A DNA stretch of 64,000 nucleotides from G963665545 sp963665545. GTDB taxonomy: Bacteria > Pseudomonadota > Gammaproteobacteria > Xanthomonadales > SZUA-36. Shown one piece after another: positions 34,695 through 42,054 of the stretch (positions within the stretch are counted from its first letter, which is position 1; each line of letters opens with the position of its first letter). The stretch covers positions 62,001-126,000 of the forward strand of contig CAXXKZ010000006.1 in the NCBI GenBank assembly GCA_963665545.2. Reading direction: 5' to 3'. The notes beneath the pieces were generated by a model, which searched no databases, was not told the DNA's origin, and worked only from the letters and a program-made list of their open reading frames with translations. Position numbers and translations under genes: made by a program.

Positions 34695-36314
34695 TCAGCA
34701 CCGGCCCGGATTAAGCACCGCGGGCAATCGGGCGATGATGTCAGAGGCCAGCAGGCCCCGTTCGCCCACCGCTGCCGCCGCCCGGTCACCCGCCGCTGCA
34801 TGTGCCGCTACGCCGGCCAGGGCGCAGGACCATAAATCAGGCAATGAGTCAGGCAATAAGTCAGGGCCTTCGTCTGCCTGCCTGGCGGTCCGGAACAACC
34901 GGCCCGACATGCCGGCCTGGCCGATCAGGGCACCGATCACGCCGGAAAGCACATCACCGCTGCCTGCAGTCGCCATACCGGGATTGCCCAGTGAGCAGAT
35001 TGCATAGGTATTTCCTGGACCGGCAATCACCGTTCCACAGCCTTTGAGGACGATAATGGCGCCGAATTTCTCGGCCAATGCCTGTGCCGCGCCCACACGA
35101 TCTGCCTGGATGCTCGCCGTATCGCTGCCCATCAAGCGACCCGCTTCAGCCGGATGAGGAGTCAGAATCCACCTTCTGCCCAGCCTGTCATTGAAAGCCT
35201 CGCTCTCCACCTCGTCGAGCGCCAGCAGGTTCAAGCCGTCCGCATCGATGACCATCGGCAGTGGCGAGTTGATGCAAGTCTGAAACAAATCCCGGGACCA
35301 TTTGGTCAAGCCCAGGCCGGTGCCGAGCACCAATATATCGGCACCGCGGGTCTGCCCGGCCAGGTCGCCGCTTTCCACCACCGTGCGCACCATCAACTCG
35401 GGACAGGCGAAGTTGACCATTTCTGCGTGCGCGGCATGAGTCAGGCAAGTGACCTTGCCGGCACCGCTGCGCAGTGCCGCCTCACCGCATAACCGCACGG
35501 CCCCGCTCATGCCGGTGTTGCCACCGACCGCCAGAAGATGCCCGAAATGCCCCTTGTGTGCATTGCGCGTGCGGGGCAGGAGCCGTTCAGCCAGGTAATT
35601 CTCGCCAATCAGGCGTCCTGACTCGGCAGCGATGTCCGCCGAGTCGATCACGGTGGCGGGAATCTGCAGGTCCGAGAAGCTGACCAGACCCGTATAATCC
35701 GGCCCGTCGGCAGTAAAAAGCCCTCGCTTGAGAGCGACGAAAGTCACCGTTAAATCAGCCCGCACTGCGCGACCCAGCGCACAACCGTTGTCGGCATTGA
35801 GGCCCGATGGAATATCAGCGGACACAATCACGCAGGACTGGTCGTTGATCCAGCCGACCGCGTCGGCGTAATCACCGCGCGGCGCGCTGTCCAGCCCGGT
35901 CCCAAGCAGCGCATCGATGATCAGGTCACATTCCGCGCCCCTTGCCGAGGCGGCGAACTTTTGGCCGTGTGCGGACCAGGCATGCACCTCACCACCCACT
36001 TCCAGCCATTGTTGAGCAGCCAATCGGGCATCGCCGCCAAGCGCCCTAGGGGCTTTGAGGGCCCATACCTCGACTTTCAGACCGGCCTGTTGGGCCAGCG
36101 CGGCAGCAATATAGCCGTCGCCACCGTTGTTGCCGGCGCCGCATAACACCAACCAACGTTTCGCGGCCGGAAATTTTCCGGCAATCTCGTCACAGATAGC
36201 CCGGCCGGCACGTTGCATCAGCTTGATACCGGGAATCCCATGGCCGGATATGGCGACCTCATCCAGGCGTCTGACCTGCTGGGCGGTATACAATCTTGGA
36301 GACGAATCTGACAT
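34695..36314 (-). CDS. nnr: Bifunctional NAD(P)H-hydrate epimerase / ADP-dependent dehydratase
   Basis: A 539-residue repair enzyme for damaged NADH and NADPH hydrates. The N-terminal epimerase half (NnrE, about 1-220) shows LCGAGNNGGDGYIAAALAQQ and ISADIPSGLNADNG. The C-terminal dehydratase half (NnrD) shows KGHFGHLLAVGGNTGMSGA, GTGLGL, DADGLNLLA, LTPHPAEAGRLMG and TAGSGDVLSGVIGALIGQ. After that motif about 28 extra residues occur, partly built from 12-nt repeats (LLPDSLPDL), before CALAGVAAHAAAGDR. The ATG at 36314 faces queG; a TTG at 36338 is the alternative start. A TATAAT sits 7 nt before the ATG. Confidence 0.94.
   Translation of the reverse strand: MSDSSPRLYTAQQVRRLDEVAISGHGIPGIKLMQRAGRAICDEIAGKFPAAKRWLVLCGAGNNGGDGYIAAALAQQAGLKVEVWALKAPRALGGDARLAAQQWLEVGGEVHAWSAHGQKFAASARGAECDLIIDALLGTGLDSAPRGDYADAVGWINDQSCVIVSADIPSGLNADNGCALGRAVRADLTVTFVALKRGLFTADGPDYTGLVSFSDLQIPATVIDSADIAAESGRLIGENYLAERLLPRTRNAHKGHFGHLLAVGGNTGMSGAVRLCGEAALRSGAGKVTCLTHAAHAEMVNFACPELMVRTVVESGDLAGQTRGADILVLGTGLGLTKWSRDLFQTCINSPLPMVIDADGLNLLALDEVESEAFNDRLGRRWILTPHPAEAGRLMGSDTASIQADRVGAAQALAEKFGAIIVLKGCGTVIAGPGNTYAICSLGNPGMATAGSGDVLSGVIGALIGQAGMSGRLFRTARQADEGPDLLPDSLPDLWSCALAGVAAHAAAGDRAAAAVGERGLLASDIIARLPAVLNPGRC
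34837..34866 (-). repeat. In-frame 12-nt tandem repeat in nnr
   Basis: TCAGGCAATGAG and TCAGGCAATAAG followed by a partial TCAGGG, on the plus strand, encode LPDSLPDL in Nnr. The segment falls within an insertion relative to E. coli Nnr. Confidence 0.75.
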
Positions 36315-36329
36315 GAACGAATTATAGCG

Positions 36330-37490
36330 GTGAAGCAATCCTCAGACGATAGGCGTGAACATGGCCGTGTCCCAGACCAGCAGAAAACCAGGGCGCTGAC
36401 AGCCGTCCAACTTGAACAATTGGCCCGCGATATCAAGTCTTGGGGACAGTCGTTGGGATTCCAGCAGTTGGGCATCGCGGACATCGACCTTGCAGCGCAT
36501 GAAACGCATCTGTTGCAGTGGCTGGATGAGGGTTTTCACGGTGAGATGGACTATATGCAGTGCCACGGGGTGCGCCGCAGCCGGCCCGGCGAATTGGTGC
36601 CCGGCACCGTGCGGGTGATCTGTGCGCGTATGGATTACCTCAGCGAGCAGGCACAACCGGCTGAAGCGCTGTTGGCGCAACCCGAGACAGCCCTGATTTC
36701 GCGCTACGCGCTGGGCCGCGACTACCACAAAGTGCTACGTAAGCGCCTGCAGAAACTGGCGTCTCGCATCGAGGGCGCCATCGGACCATTCGGCTACCGG
36801 GTATTCACCGATTCGGCACCCGTGTTGGAAAAAGCCCTGGCAGCCAAAGCCGGGTTGGGCTGGATCGGCAAGCACAGCAACCTGCTCGATCGCCAGGCTG
36901 GCAGCTGGTTTTTTCTCGGAGAAATCTACACTGATCTGCCGTTGCCAGTGGACAGCCCGGTTGAAGAGCATTGTGGGCATTGCCGCAAATGCATCGACGT
37001 CTGCCCCACACAGGCGATTGTCGGACCCTACCGGGTTGACGCGCGGCGCTGTATTTCCTATCTCACCATCGAATTGCGCACGGCCATTCCGCTGGAACTG
37101 CGGCCATTGATCGGAAATCGAATTTTCGGCTGCGACGATTGCCAGTTCGTCTGTCCCTGGAATCGATTTGCACAGCCCAGCGAAGAGGCTGACTTTGCAC
37201 CCCGAGAGGGGCTGGATGCGGCTCAATTGACGGAGCTTTTTGGCTGGAGCGAAGAGACTTTTCTGGCCCGCACCCTGGGCAGCGCCATCCGCCGTATCGG
37301 TCATGAATGCTGGCTGCGGAATATCGCCGTGGCGCTGGGCAATGGCGCAGCTTCGCCCGCGGTGATGGCAGCGCTACGCAACCGCGCAGACCATCCCAGC
37401 CCGCTGGTGCGCGAACATGTGTGCTGGGCCCTGGAGCGACTCGGGGGCGGCCCGGCGCAAGTTGAATCCTTCCCAATCACGACGGGTTAA
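36330..37490 (+). CDS. queG: Epoxyqueuosine reductase
   Basis: A 386-residue cobalamin-dependent iron-sulphur enzyme making the last step of queuosine synthesis, epoxyqueuosine to queuosine on tRNA. Hallmarks: GFQQLGIADIDLAAHE, DEGFHGEMDYM, KAGLGWIGKHSNLL, and two 4Fe-4S motifs CGHCRKCIDVCP and CDDCQFVCPWN, with a C-terminal HEAT-like end. The start is GTG at 36330; about 17 residues precede the point where E. coli QueG aligns, and no later start fits. It is divergent from nnr with start codons only about 15 nt apart. Confidence 0.94.
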   Translation: MKQSSDDRREHGRVPDQQKTRALTAVQLEQLARDIKSWGQSLGFQQLGIADIDLAAHETHLLQWLDEGFHGEMDYMQCHGVRRSRPGELVPGTVRVICARMDYLSEQAQPAEALLAQPETALISRYALGRDYHKVLRKRLQKLASRIEGAIGPFGYRVFTDSAPVLEKALAAKAGLGWIGKHSNLLDRQAGSWFFLGEIYTDLPLPVDSPVEEHCGHCRKCIDVCPTQAIVGPYRVDARRCISYLTIELRTAIPLELRPLIGNRIFGCDDCQFVCPWNRFAQPSEEADFAPREGLDAAQLTELFGWSEETFLARTLGSAIRRIGHECWLRNIAVALGNGAASPAVMAALRNRADHPSPLVREHVCWALERLGGGPAQVESFPITTG

Positions 37491-37530
37491 CATCATCGGC
37501 GACTATGATATTCTGCAGCGCTACTGCTTA

Positions 37531-37536
37531 TATAAT
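37531..37536 (+). promoter_or_regulatory. Possible -10 box (TATAAT) before the class III aminotransferase gene
   Basis: A consensus TATAAT lies 92 nt upstream of the aminotransferase start in the 137-nt gap after queG. No good -35 match is visible at the right distance, so this is weak. Confidence 0.3.
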
Positions 37537-37627
37537 CGACTGACAACGCGGCCGGCCGGAAACATGGCCCCGGCCCCCCTGGTCAGGTATTGGGTTGTGT
37601 CTTGTTAACAGGCCCCAGGAGACATGG

Positions 37628-39136
37628 ATGAACATAATTGCGTTGCTTGATGAAATGCGTCAACACGGCGGCGAAGCGATCACGACCGGGCTGGCCGATG
37701 ATGTCATATTGTGCTTCGCCGACATCGACACCAGGCTGGTGCAGGCGATCACGGCGGCCAGCGCGGAATACCAACGCCTCAAGGAAGACGAAAAAGAGGT
37801 GCTGGCGCTGGATGAACGCGGGCAACAAAAAGCCATCCAGTCGGGCTTTATCAATTTCTATTCCGATGACACCATCAATCCCTATGTCAGCCTAGCCGCG
37901 CGCGGCCCGTGGCTGGTGACGCTCAAGGGCGCAGTGCTCCATGATTCCGGCGGCTACGGCATGTTGGGATTCGGACATGCGCCCGAAGCCATTCTGCAGG
38001 CAATGAACCAACAACAGGTCATGGCCAATGTCATGACTCCCAATATCAGCCAGCTCAAACTGGACCGCGCTTTGCGCGCGGAAATCGGCCACAGCCGCGA
38101 TGGCTGCCCATTCCAACGCTTTTTGTGCCTCAACAGCGGCTCCGAGGCGGTCACACTGGCGGCGCGCATCTGCGATGTCAATTCAAAGCTCATGACTGAC
38201 CCGGGCGGGCGCTACGCCAATCATCCGATCAAGCGGGTGGGCCTGACAGGCGCCTTTCATGGGCGCACCGACAGACCGGCGCGCTTCTCCGACTCGACGC
38301 GCGAGACTTACAGCCGGCACCTGGCCAGCTTCAGGGACAATGATAGTCTGATCACGGTGGAGCCCAACAACATCCAACAACTCCGACAGGTGTTCAACTG
38401 GGCCAACAGCCACCAGATCTTCATCGAAGGCATGTTCCTGGAACCCGTCATGGGTGAGGGCAATCCCGGCAAGTCGGTGTCGCCGGAGTTCTATGCCGCT
38501 GCCCGAGCGCTCACCAGCAAGCACGGTGCTTTGCTTCTGGTCGATTCCATCCAGGCGGGAATGCGCGCCCACGGCGTGCTGTCATTGTTCGATTATCCCG
38601 GTTTTGAGGACCTGGAAGCGCCCGACATGGAAGCCTATTCCAAGGCCCTCAACGCCGGGCAGTTTCCTTTGTCTGTGCTGGCATTGAATGCCCGGGCAGC
38701 GGGGTTGTATCGAAAGGGCATTTACGGCAACACCATGACAACCAACCCGCGAGCCATGGATGTGGCTTGCGCAGTTCTGGCCTCGTTTACCGAGGACATT
38801 CGCCGCAATGTGGTCGAAAAAGGTGCTGAGTGCCTGACCAGGCTGCAACAGCTGCAGAAGGAGCTGGGTGGCGCGATTGTCAACGTACAAGGCACCGGCC
38901 TGTTGTTCAGCATAGAACTTGATGGATCACGCTATCGCAGCCACGGCGCCAACTCCACCGAGGAATATATGCGCATTCACGGCATCAACGTGATTCACGG
39001 AGGCAAGAATTCGCTGCGCTATACGCCTCATTTTGAGATCAGCAGCGAAGAAATTGATTTAATCGTCTATGCGACCAGGGTTGCATTGTTGCATGGTCCG
39101 GCCAAGGCTGTGGGTGACAACGCCCAGGCGGCTTGA
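37628..39136 (+). CDS. Class III PLP-dependent aminotransferase, substrate unknown
   Basis: A 502-residue fold-type I enzyme. The class III pattern is present: SGSEAVTLAARIC for cofactor phosphate binding, GLTGAFHGRTD, the DSIQAGMRAHG block with the PLP-nitrogen aspartate, the catalytic lysine most likely in AYSKALNAGQFPLSV, and TNPRAMDVACAVL. It is longer than ornithine or GABA aminotransferases, with an extra N-terminal region of about 60 residues before FYSDDTINPYVSLAARGPW. The ATG at 37628 has AGGAG 6 nt upstream. No pathway neighbours are visible; it stands alone. I cannot name the substrate. Confidence 0.85.
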   Translation: MNIIALLDEMRQHGGEAITTGLADDVILCFADIDTRLVQAITAASAEYQRLKEDEKEVLALDERGQQKAIQSGFINFYSDDTINPYVSLAARGPWLVTLKGAVLHDSGGYGMLGFGHAPEAILQAMNQQQVMANVMTPNISQLKLDRALRAEIGHSRDGCPFQRFLCLNSGSEAVTLAARICDVNSKLMTDPGGRYANHPIKRVGLTGAFHGRTDRPARFSDSTRETYSRHLASFRDNDSLITVEPNNIQQLRQVFNWANSHQIFIEGMFLEPVMGEGNPGKSVSPEFYAAARALTSKHGALLLVDSIQAGMRAHGVLSLFDYPGFEDLEAPDMEAYSKALNAGQFPLSVLALNARAAGLYRKGIYGNTMTTNPRAMDVACAVLASFTEDIRRNVVEKGAECLTRLQQLQKELGGAIVNVQGTGLLFSIELDGSRYRSHGANSTEEYMRIHGINVIHGGKNSLRYTPHFEISSEEIDLIVYATRVALLHGPAKAVGDNAQAA

Positions 39137-39268
39137 AATTTTCGTGGAATAACCCAACAGCCCTAAAAGGCGCCGCTGGCCGGTCAGAGAGGCAACCGGC
39201 CGGCGGCAAAGCGCCCGGGGATGGGGGACACCGCCGGTGAGGGGCTTGGCCGGTGGGAAACGCGCAAA

Positions 39269-39415
39269 CTAAATCATCATCAGCGCCTCGAGCAGTGCGA
39301 TGGCCAACCCGGCCCCGGCCAGCAACGCAAGGCAGCCGAATGTATTGGCTGCCACTTCCAAACCCAAGCGTAGCTTGCCGATGAGATAGAGCGAATGGAA
39401 AAGCAGCGACGACAT
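39269..39415 (-). CDS. 48-residue small membrane protein behind a palindromic operator
   Basis: A very short gene not resembling anything I recognise. It encodes SSLLFHSLYLIGKLRLGLEV then a hydrophobic helix (TFGCLALLAGAGLAIALLEA) ending in LMMI, so it is probably a single-pass or re-entrant inner membrane peptide. The ATG at 39415 is preceded by AGGAGA at a proper distance, which supports real translation. Two inverted repeats lie upstream (39421-39440 covering the ribosome site, and 39454-39478). It follows the WYL-regulator gene on the same strand after 87 nt. Possible roles include stress or toxin-like peptide, but this is speculation. Confidence 0.6.
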   Translation of the reverse strand: MSSLLFHSLYLIGKLRLGLEVAANTFGCLALLAGAGLAIALLEALMMI

Positions 39416-39420
39416 GGTGA

Positions 39421-39440
39421 TTCTCCTGAATGCTGGAGAA
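39421..39440 (-). promoter_or_regulatory. Inverted repeat covering the ribosome binding site of the small membrane protein gene
   Basis: TTCTCC and GGAGAA, 8 nt apart, form a 6-bp stem that includes the AGGAGA ribosome site on the minus strand. It may hide the site in the mRNA or be a second, weaker copy of the operator half-site. Confidence 0.45.
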
Positions 39441-39453
39441 CATCTGAACACGT

Positions 39454-39478
39454 GGTGTTCTCAAACCATGAGAACACC
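39454..39478. promoter_or_regulatory. Perfect 10-bp palindrome, probable operator
   Basis: GGTGTTCTCA, a 5-nt spacer AACCA, and TGAGAACACC. All 10 base pairs match. No T-run follows on either side, so a terminator is unlikely. It lies 39 nt upstream of the small membrane protein start and 25 nt after the WYL-regulator stop. A further half-like GTGTTC/GAACAC site is next to it at about 39446-39451. Confidence 0.65.
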
Positions 39479-39502
39479 GGGTGTACTGCATCGCGATTGG
39501 GC

Positions 39503-40474
39503 TTATTCTGCGTAATTTAGAGCGGTTTTGCGGGCTTCCTCCGCCACCGCCTGGCGCAAGAAATCCGGCTCAATCACTTCGACATTGGAACCGTAACGCA
39601 GCACATCCATGACCAATTCACGGTGGTTGCTGAATGGCAGCTTGAGCACCCAGGAGCCGCTGTCTTCGAAGTGGCCTTGCTGGTCGGGGTGCCAGGATTC
39701 CTCGGATATCCAGCGCGCCATTTCCGGCGTAAAACGCAGGCAAGCGGTGTGTTCGGCGGGGCCCGAGAAAATGCCGTAAGAGCGATCGAAATGGGCGGCC
39801 AACGCGGCCTCGCCGACGTCGCGCGTCGGCTGGTCCAGCACCGTCTCACTGCGCACACGCTCCAGGGCGAAACTGCGCAGCCCCTTGGCCTGGTGGCACC
39901 AGGCGTCGAGGTACCAGGAATTACGGTACTGGGTCAGGCGCTGGGGAGAAATCTCACGGGTGGTCTCCTGGTTCTTGCGCCGGCCGTGGTAGACGATGTG
40001 AAGCCTCTGGTGATTGATCAGCGCACCGAGCACATCCTGGAACATGCGCGCCGGCACCGGTCGACCGGCCACGTGCTGGATATGGATGGGCGCACGGCCA
40101 TCCTCGGCCTCCACGCCCTTTTGCTGCAGCAGGGAGGTGATGCGGCCCTGCAGGGATTTCAATTCCCCTTCCAGCAGGCCCGGCTGCACATTGCCGAGGA
40201 CCTGGCGGGCGGTCAGCAGCGCCTGCAGTTCGGCAGGACTGATCCAGATACCCGGCAAGTCAAAAGGTTGTTCGTAGCTGCGGTCATAATAAAAACCCCG
40301 GTTGTCCGGGTCCTGTTCGATCGGCGCGCCCAAAAAGTCGCGCAACTCGGCGATCAACCGGTAGAGGGTGGCCTGGGAGCATTCCAGCCGCTCTATCAGG
40401 TCCTGGCGGGAAATCGGCGTGCGCCGTTGATTAAGGATGTTGTGCAGATGGTACAGGCGTTCGACTTTGGACAT
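39503..40474 (-). CDS. WYL-domain transcriptional regulator
   Basis: A 323-residue regulator with an N-terminal helix-turn-helix (RLYHLHNILNQRRTPISRQD then LECSQATLYRLIAEL) and a C-terminal WYL ligand-binding domain (IVYHGRRKNQETTREISPQR, LTQYRNSWYLDAWCHQAKGL with the WYL signature, then WVLKLPFSNHRELVMDVLRY as the WCX end). Such proteins often sense nucleic-acid fragments or small ligands. The ATG at 40474 shares one base with the gltX stop (TGATG), so it is translated after gltX; long upstream extensions of the frame lie inside gltX and are not real. The palindrome at 39454 downstream may be its site. Confidence 0.9.
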   Translation of the reverse strand: MSKVERLYHLHNILNQRRTPISRQDLIERLECSQATLYRLIAELRDFLGAPIEQDPDNRGFYYDRSYEQPFDLPGIWISPAELQALLTARQVLGNVQPGLLEGELKSLQGRITSLLQQKGVEAEDGRAPIHIQHVAGRPVPARMFQDVLGALINHQRLHIVYHGRRKNQETTREISPQRLTQYRNSWYLDAWCHQAKGLRSFALERVRSETVLDQPTRDVGEAALAAHFDRSYGIFSGPAEHTACLRFTPEMARWISEESWHPDQQGHFEDSGSWVLKLPFSNHRELVMDVLRYGSNVEVIEPDFLRQAVAEEARKTALNYAE

Positions 40475-41928
40475 CAGCCCACCTCGGTTCCCTGTCCACC
40501 ACTGGGCTGCTTGGGCTGCCCAAGGGCCACCCTGGCCACGATAAATTCCAGCGCATGCGCAATTCGCCGGAGCGCCCGCTGCCGGCCGACCAGCCACAAA
40601 GTCTTGTCGATGGATGGGGAAATGCCGGCGCCGGTGAGCGCAACACGCAGCGGCTGGGCGATCTTGCCCAGACCCAGTTCCAATTCCTCCGCGGTCAGGT
40701 GAATGACTTCGTTGAGCGATTCCGGTTGCCAATTCACCTGGGTCGCGAGCCGGTCGGCCAGGGCCCGCAATGGCGCCTCGCATACCGGCCGCAGGTGCTT
40801 TTTGGCGGCCCCGGCATCGAAATCATGGAAGTCCTGGTAAAAAAACCGGCTCACCTGGGCCAATTCAGCCAGGGTTTTGACGCGATCGGCCTGGACTGAA
40901 ACCAGGTCTTCCAGTGGCGGGCCATTGGCCGTATCCACTGCGATGCGCTGAAACTGGATACGCAACTGCGGGACGATCTCGGACGCCGGAAGCGTACGCA
41001 TGTAGTGCTGGTTCAGCCAGTCCAGCTTGTCGCTATCAAAAGCCGAGGGCTTGCGATTGACGTCGGCAATATCAAACTTCGCGACCATGTCTTCCAGACT
41101 GAAGATTTCCTGGTCTCCTTGCGACCAGCCCAGGCGCACCAGGTAGTTGAGCAGGGCCTGGGGCAGATAGCCATCATCACGGTACTGCAAAACACTGACT
41201 GCCCCGTGGCGCTTGCTGAGCCTGGCGCCGTCTTCTCCAAGAATCATCGGTACATGTGCAAAACCGGGCGGCTCGGCGCCCAAGGCGCGATAGATATTGA
41301 TTTGCCGCGGTGTGTTATTGATGTGATCATCGCCACGGATCACGATACTCACAGCCATGTCGATATCGTCGACCACGACCGTGAAATTGTAGGTGGGAGA
41401 ACCGTCGGGACGCACAATGACCAGATCATCCAGTTCGCCATTGGAAATGCTGATCGTGCCGCGTACCCGATCGTCGAACACCACATCGCCCGAGTCAGGA
41501 TTGCGAAAACGGATCACCGGCGCAATGCCCTCAGGACCATCTTCGCGGTCACGGCAGAGCCCGTCATAGCGGGGTTTGAGGCCGGCCGCCATCTGGCTTT
41601 CGCGCAAGTCATCGATGCGCTGCTTGCTGCAATAACAGCGGTAGGCATGGCCCTGCGTCAACAGCAATTCGGTCACCTCTGCGTAGCGGTCAAAGCGTTG
41701 GGTCTGGTACAGCGGTCCTTCATCATGGTCGAGCCCTAGCCATGCCATGCCATCCAGTATGACCTGGACAGATTCGGGCGTTGAGCGCTCCCGGTCGGTG
41801 TCCTCGATACGCAGAATGAACACACCGCCGTTGGCCCGAGCCTGCAGGTAGCTGAACAACGCGGTGCGGGCGCCGCCGACGTGCAGATAACCCGTCGGGC
41901 TGGGCGCGAATCGGCTTCGAACAGTCAT
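40474..41928 (-). CDS. gltX: Glutamate--tRNA ligase
   Basis: A 484-residue class Ic aminoacyl-tRNA synthetase. The HIGH-like motif is FAPSPTGYLHVGGARTALFS at the start, and the KMSKS-like motif is GARLSKRHGAVSV near residue 240. The ATG at 41928 has GGGGAC before it; an upstream in-frame ATG would add 20 unrelated residues. The short zinc-type cysteines (YRCYCSKQ) are present. It lies downstream of the pilus operon terminator and probably has its own promoter; the WYL regulator follows in coupled translation. Confidence 0.96.
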   Translation of the reverse strand: MTVRSRFAPSPTGYLHVGGARTALFSYLQARANGGVFILRIEDTDRERSTPESVQVILDGMAWLGLDHDEGPLYQTQRFDRYAEVTELLLTQGHAYRCYCSKQRIDDLRESQMAAGLKPRYDGLCRDREDGPEGIAPVIRFRNPDSGDVVFDDRVRGTISISNGELDDLVIVRPDGSPTYNFTVVVDDIDMAVSIVIRGDDHINNTPRQINIYRALGAEPPGFAHVPMILGEDGARLSKRHGAVSVLQYRDDGYLPQALLNYLVRLGWSQGDQEIFSLEDMVAKFDIADVNRKPSAFDSDKLDWLNQHYMRTLPASEIVPQLRIQFQRIAVDTANGPPLEDLVSVQADRVKTLAELAQVSRFFYQDFHDFDAGAAKKHLRPVCEAPLRALADRLATQVNWQPESLNEVIHLTAEELELGLGKIAQPLRVALTGAGISPSIDKTLWLVGRQRALRRIAHALEFIVARVALGQPKQPSGGQGTEVG

Positions 41929-41986
41929 GCTTGTCCCCAGATAAACCAGCTTGAGAATCAATTGATTAGCGGGGTGGTTTTCAGTC

Positions 41987-42017
41987 AAAAAAATACCGCC
42001 CCGGAATGAGGCGGTAT
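41987..42017 (-). terminator. Rho-independent terminator of the minor-pilin operon
   Basis: On the minus strand ATACCGCC, a 9-nt loop and GGCGGTAT form an 8-bp stem followed by a run of T (AAAAAAA at 41987-41993 on the plus strand). It lies 38 nt after the pilV stop and before gltX. Confidence 0.9.
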
Positions 42018-42054
42018 ATTATCAGAATCAATCGGATGAAGGTGCTGTTGACGC

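Noticed and set aside
39170..39215. GC-rich hairpin (GGCCGGT ... ACCGGCC) between the class III aminotransferase and the small membrane gene, considered as a terminator
   Set aside because: No T-run follows in either direction, so a Rho-independent terminator cannot be claimed.
40474..40783. N-terminal extension of the WYL regulator by about 100 residues
   Set aside because: This stretch lies wholly inside gltX, is low-complexity and has no homology; the ATG at 40474 overlapping the gltX stop (TGATG) fits.
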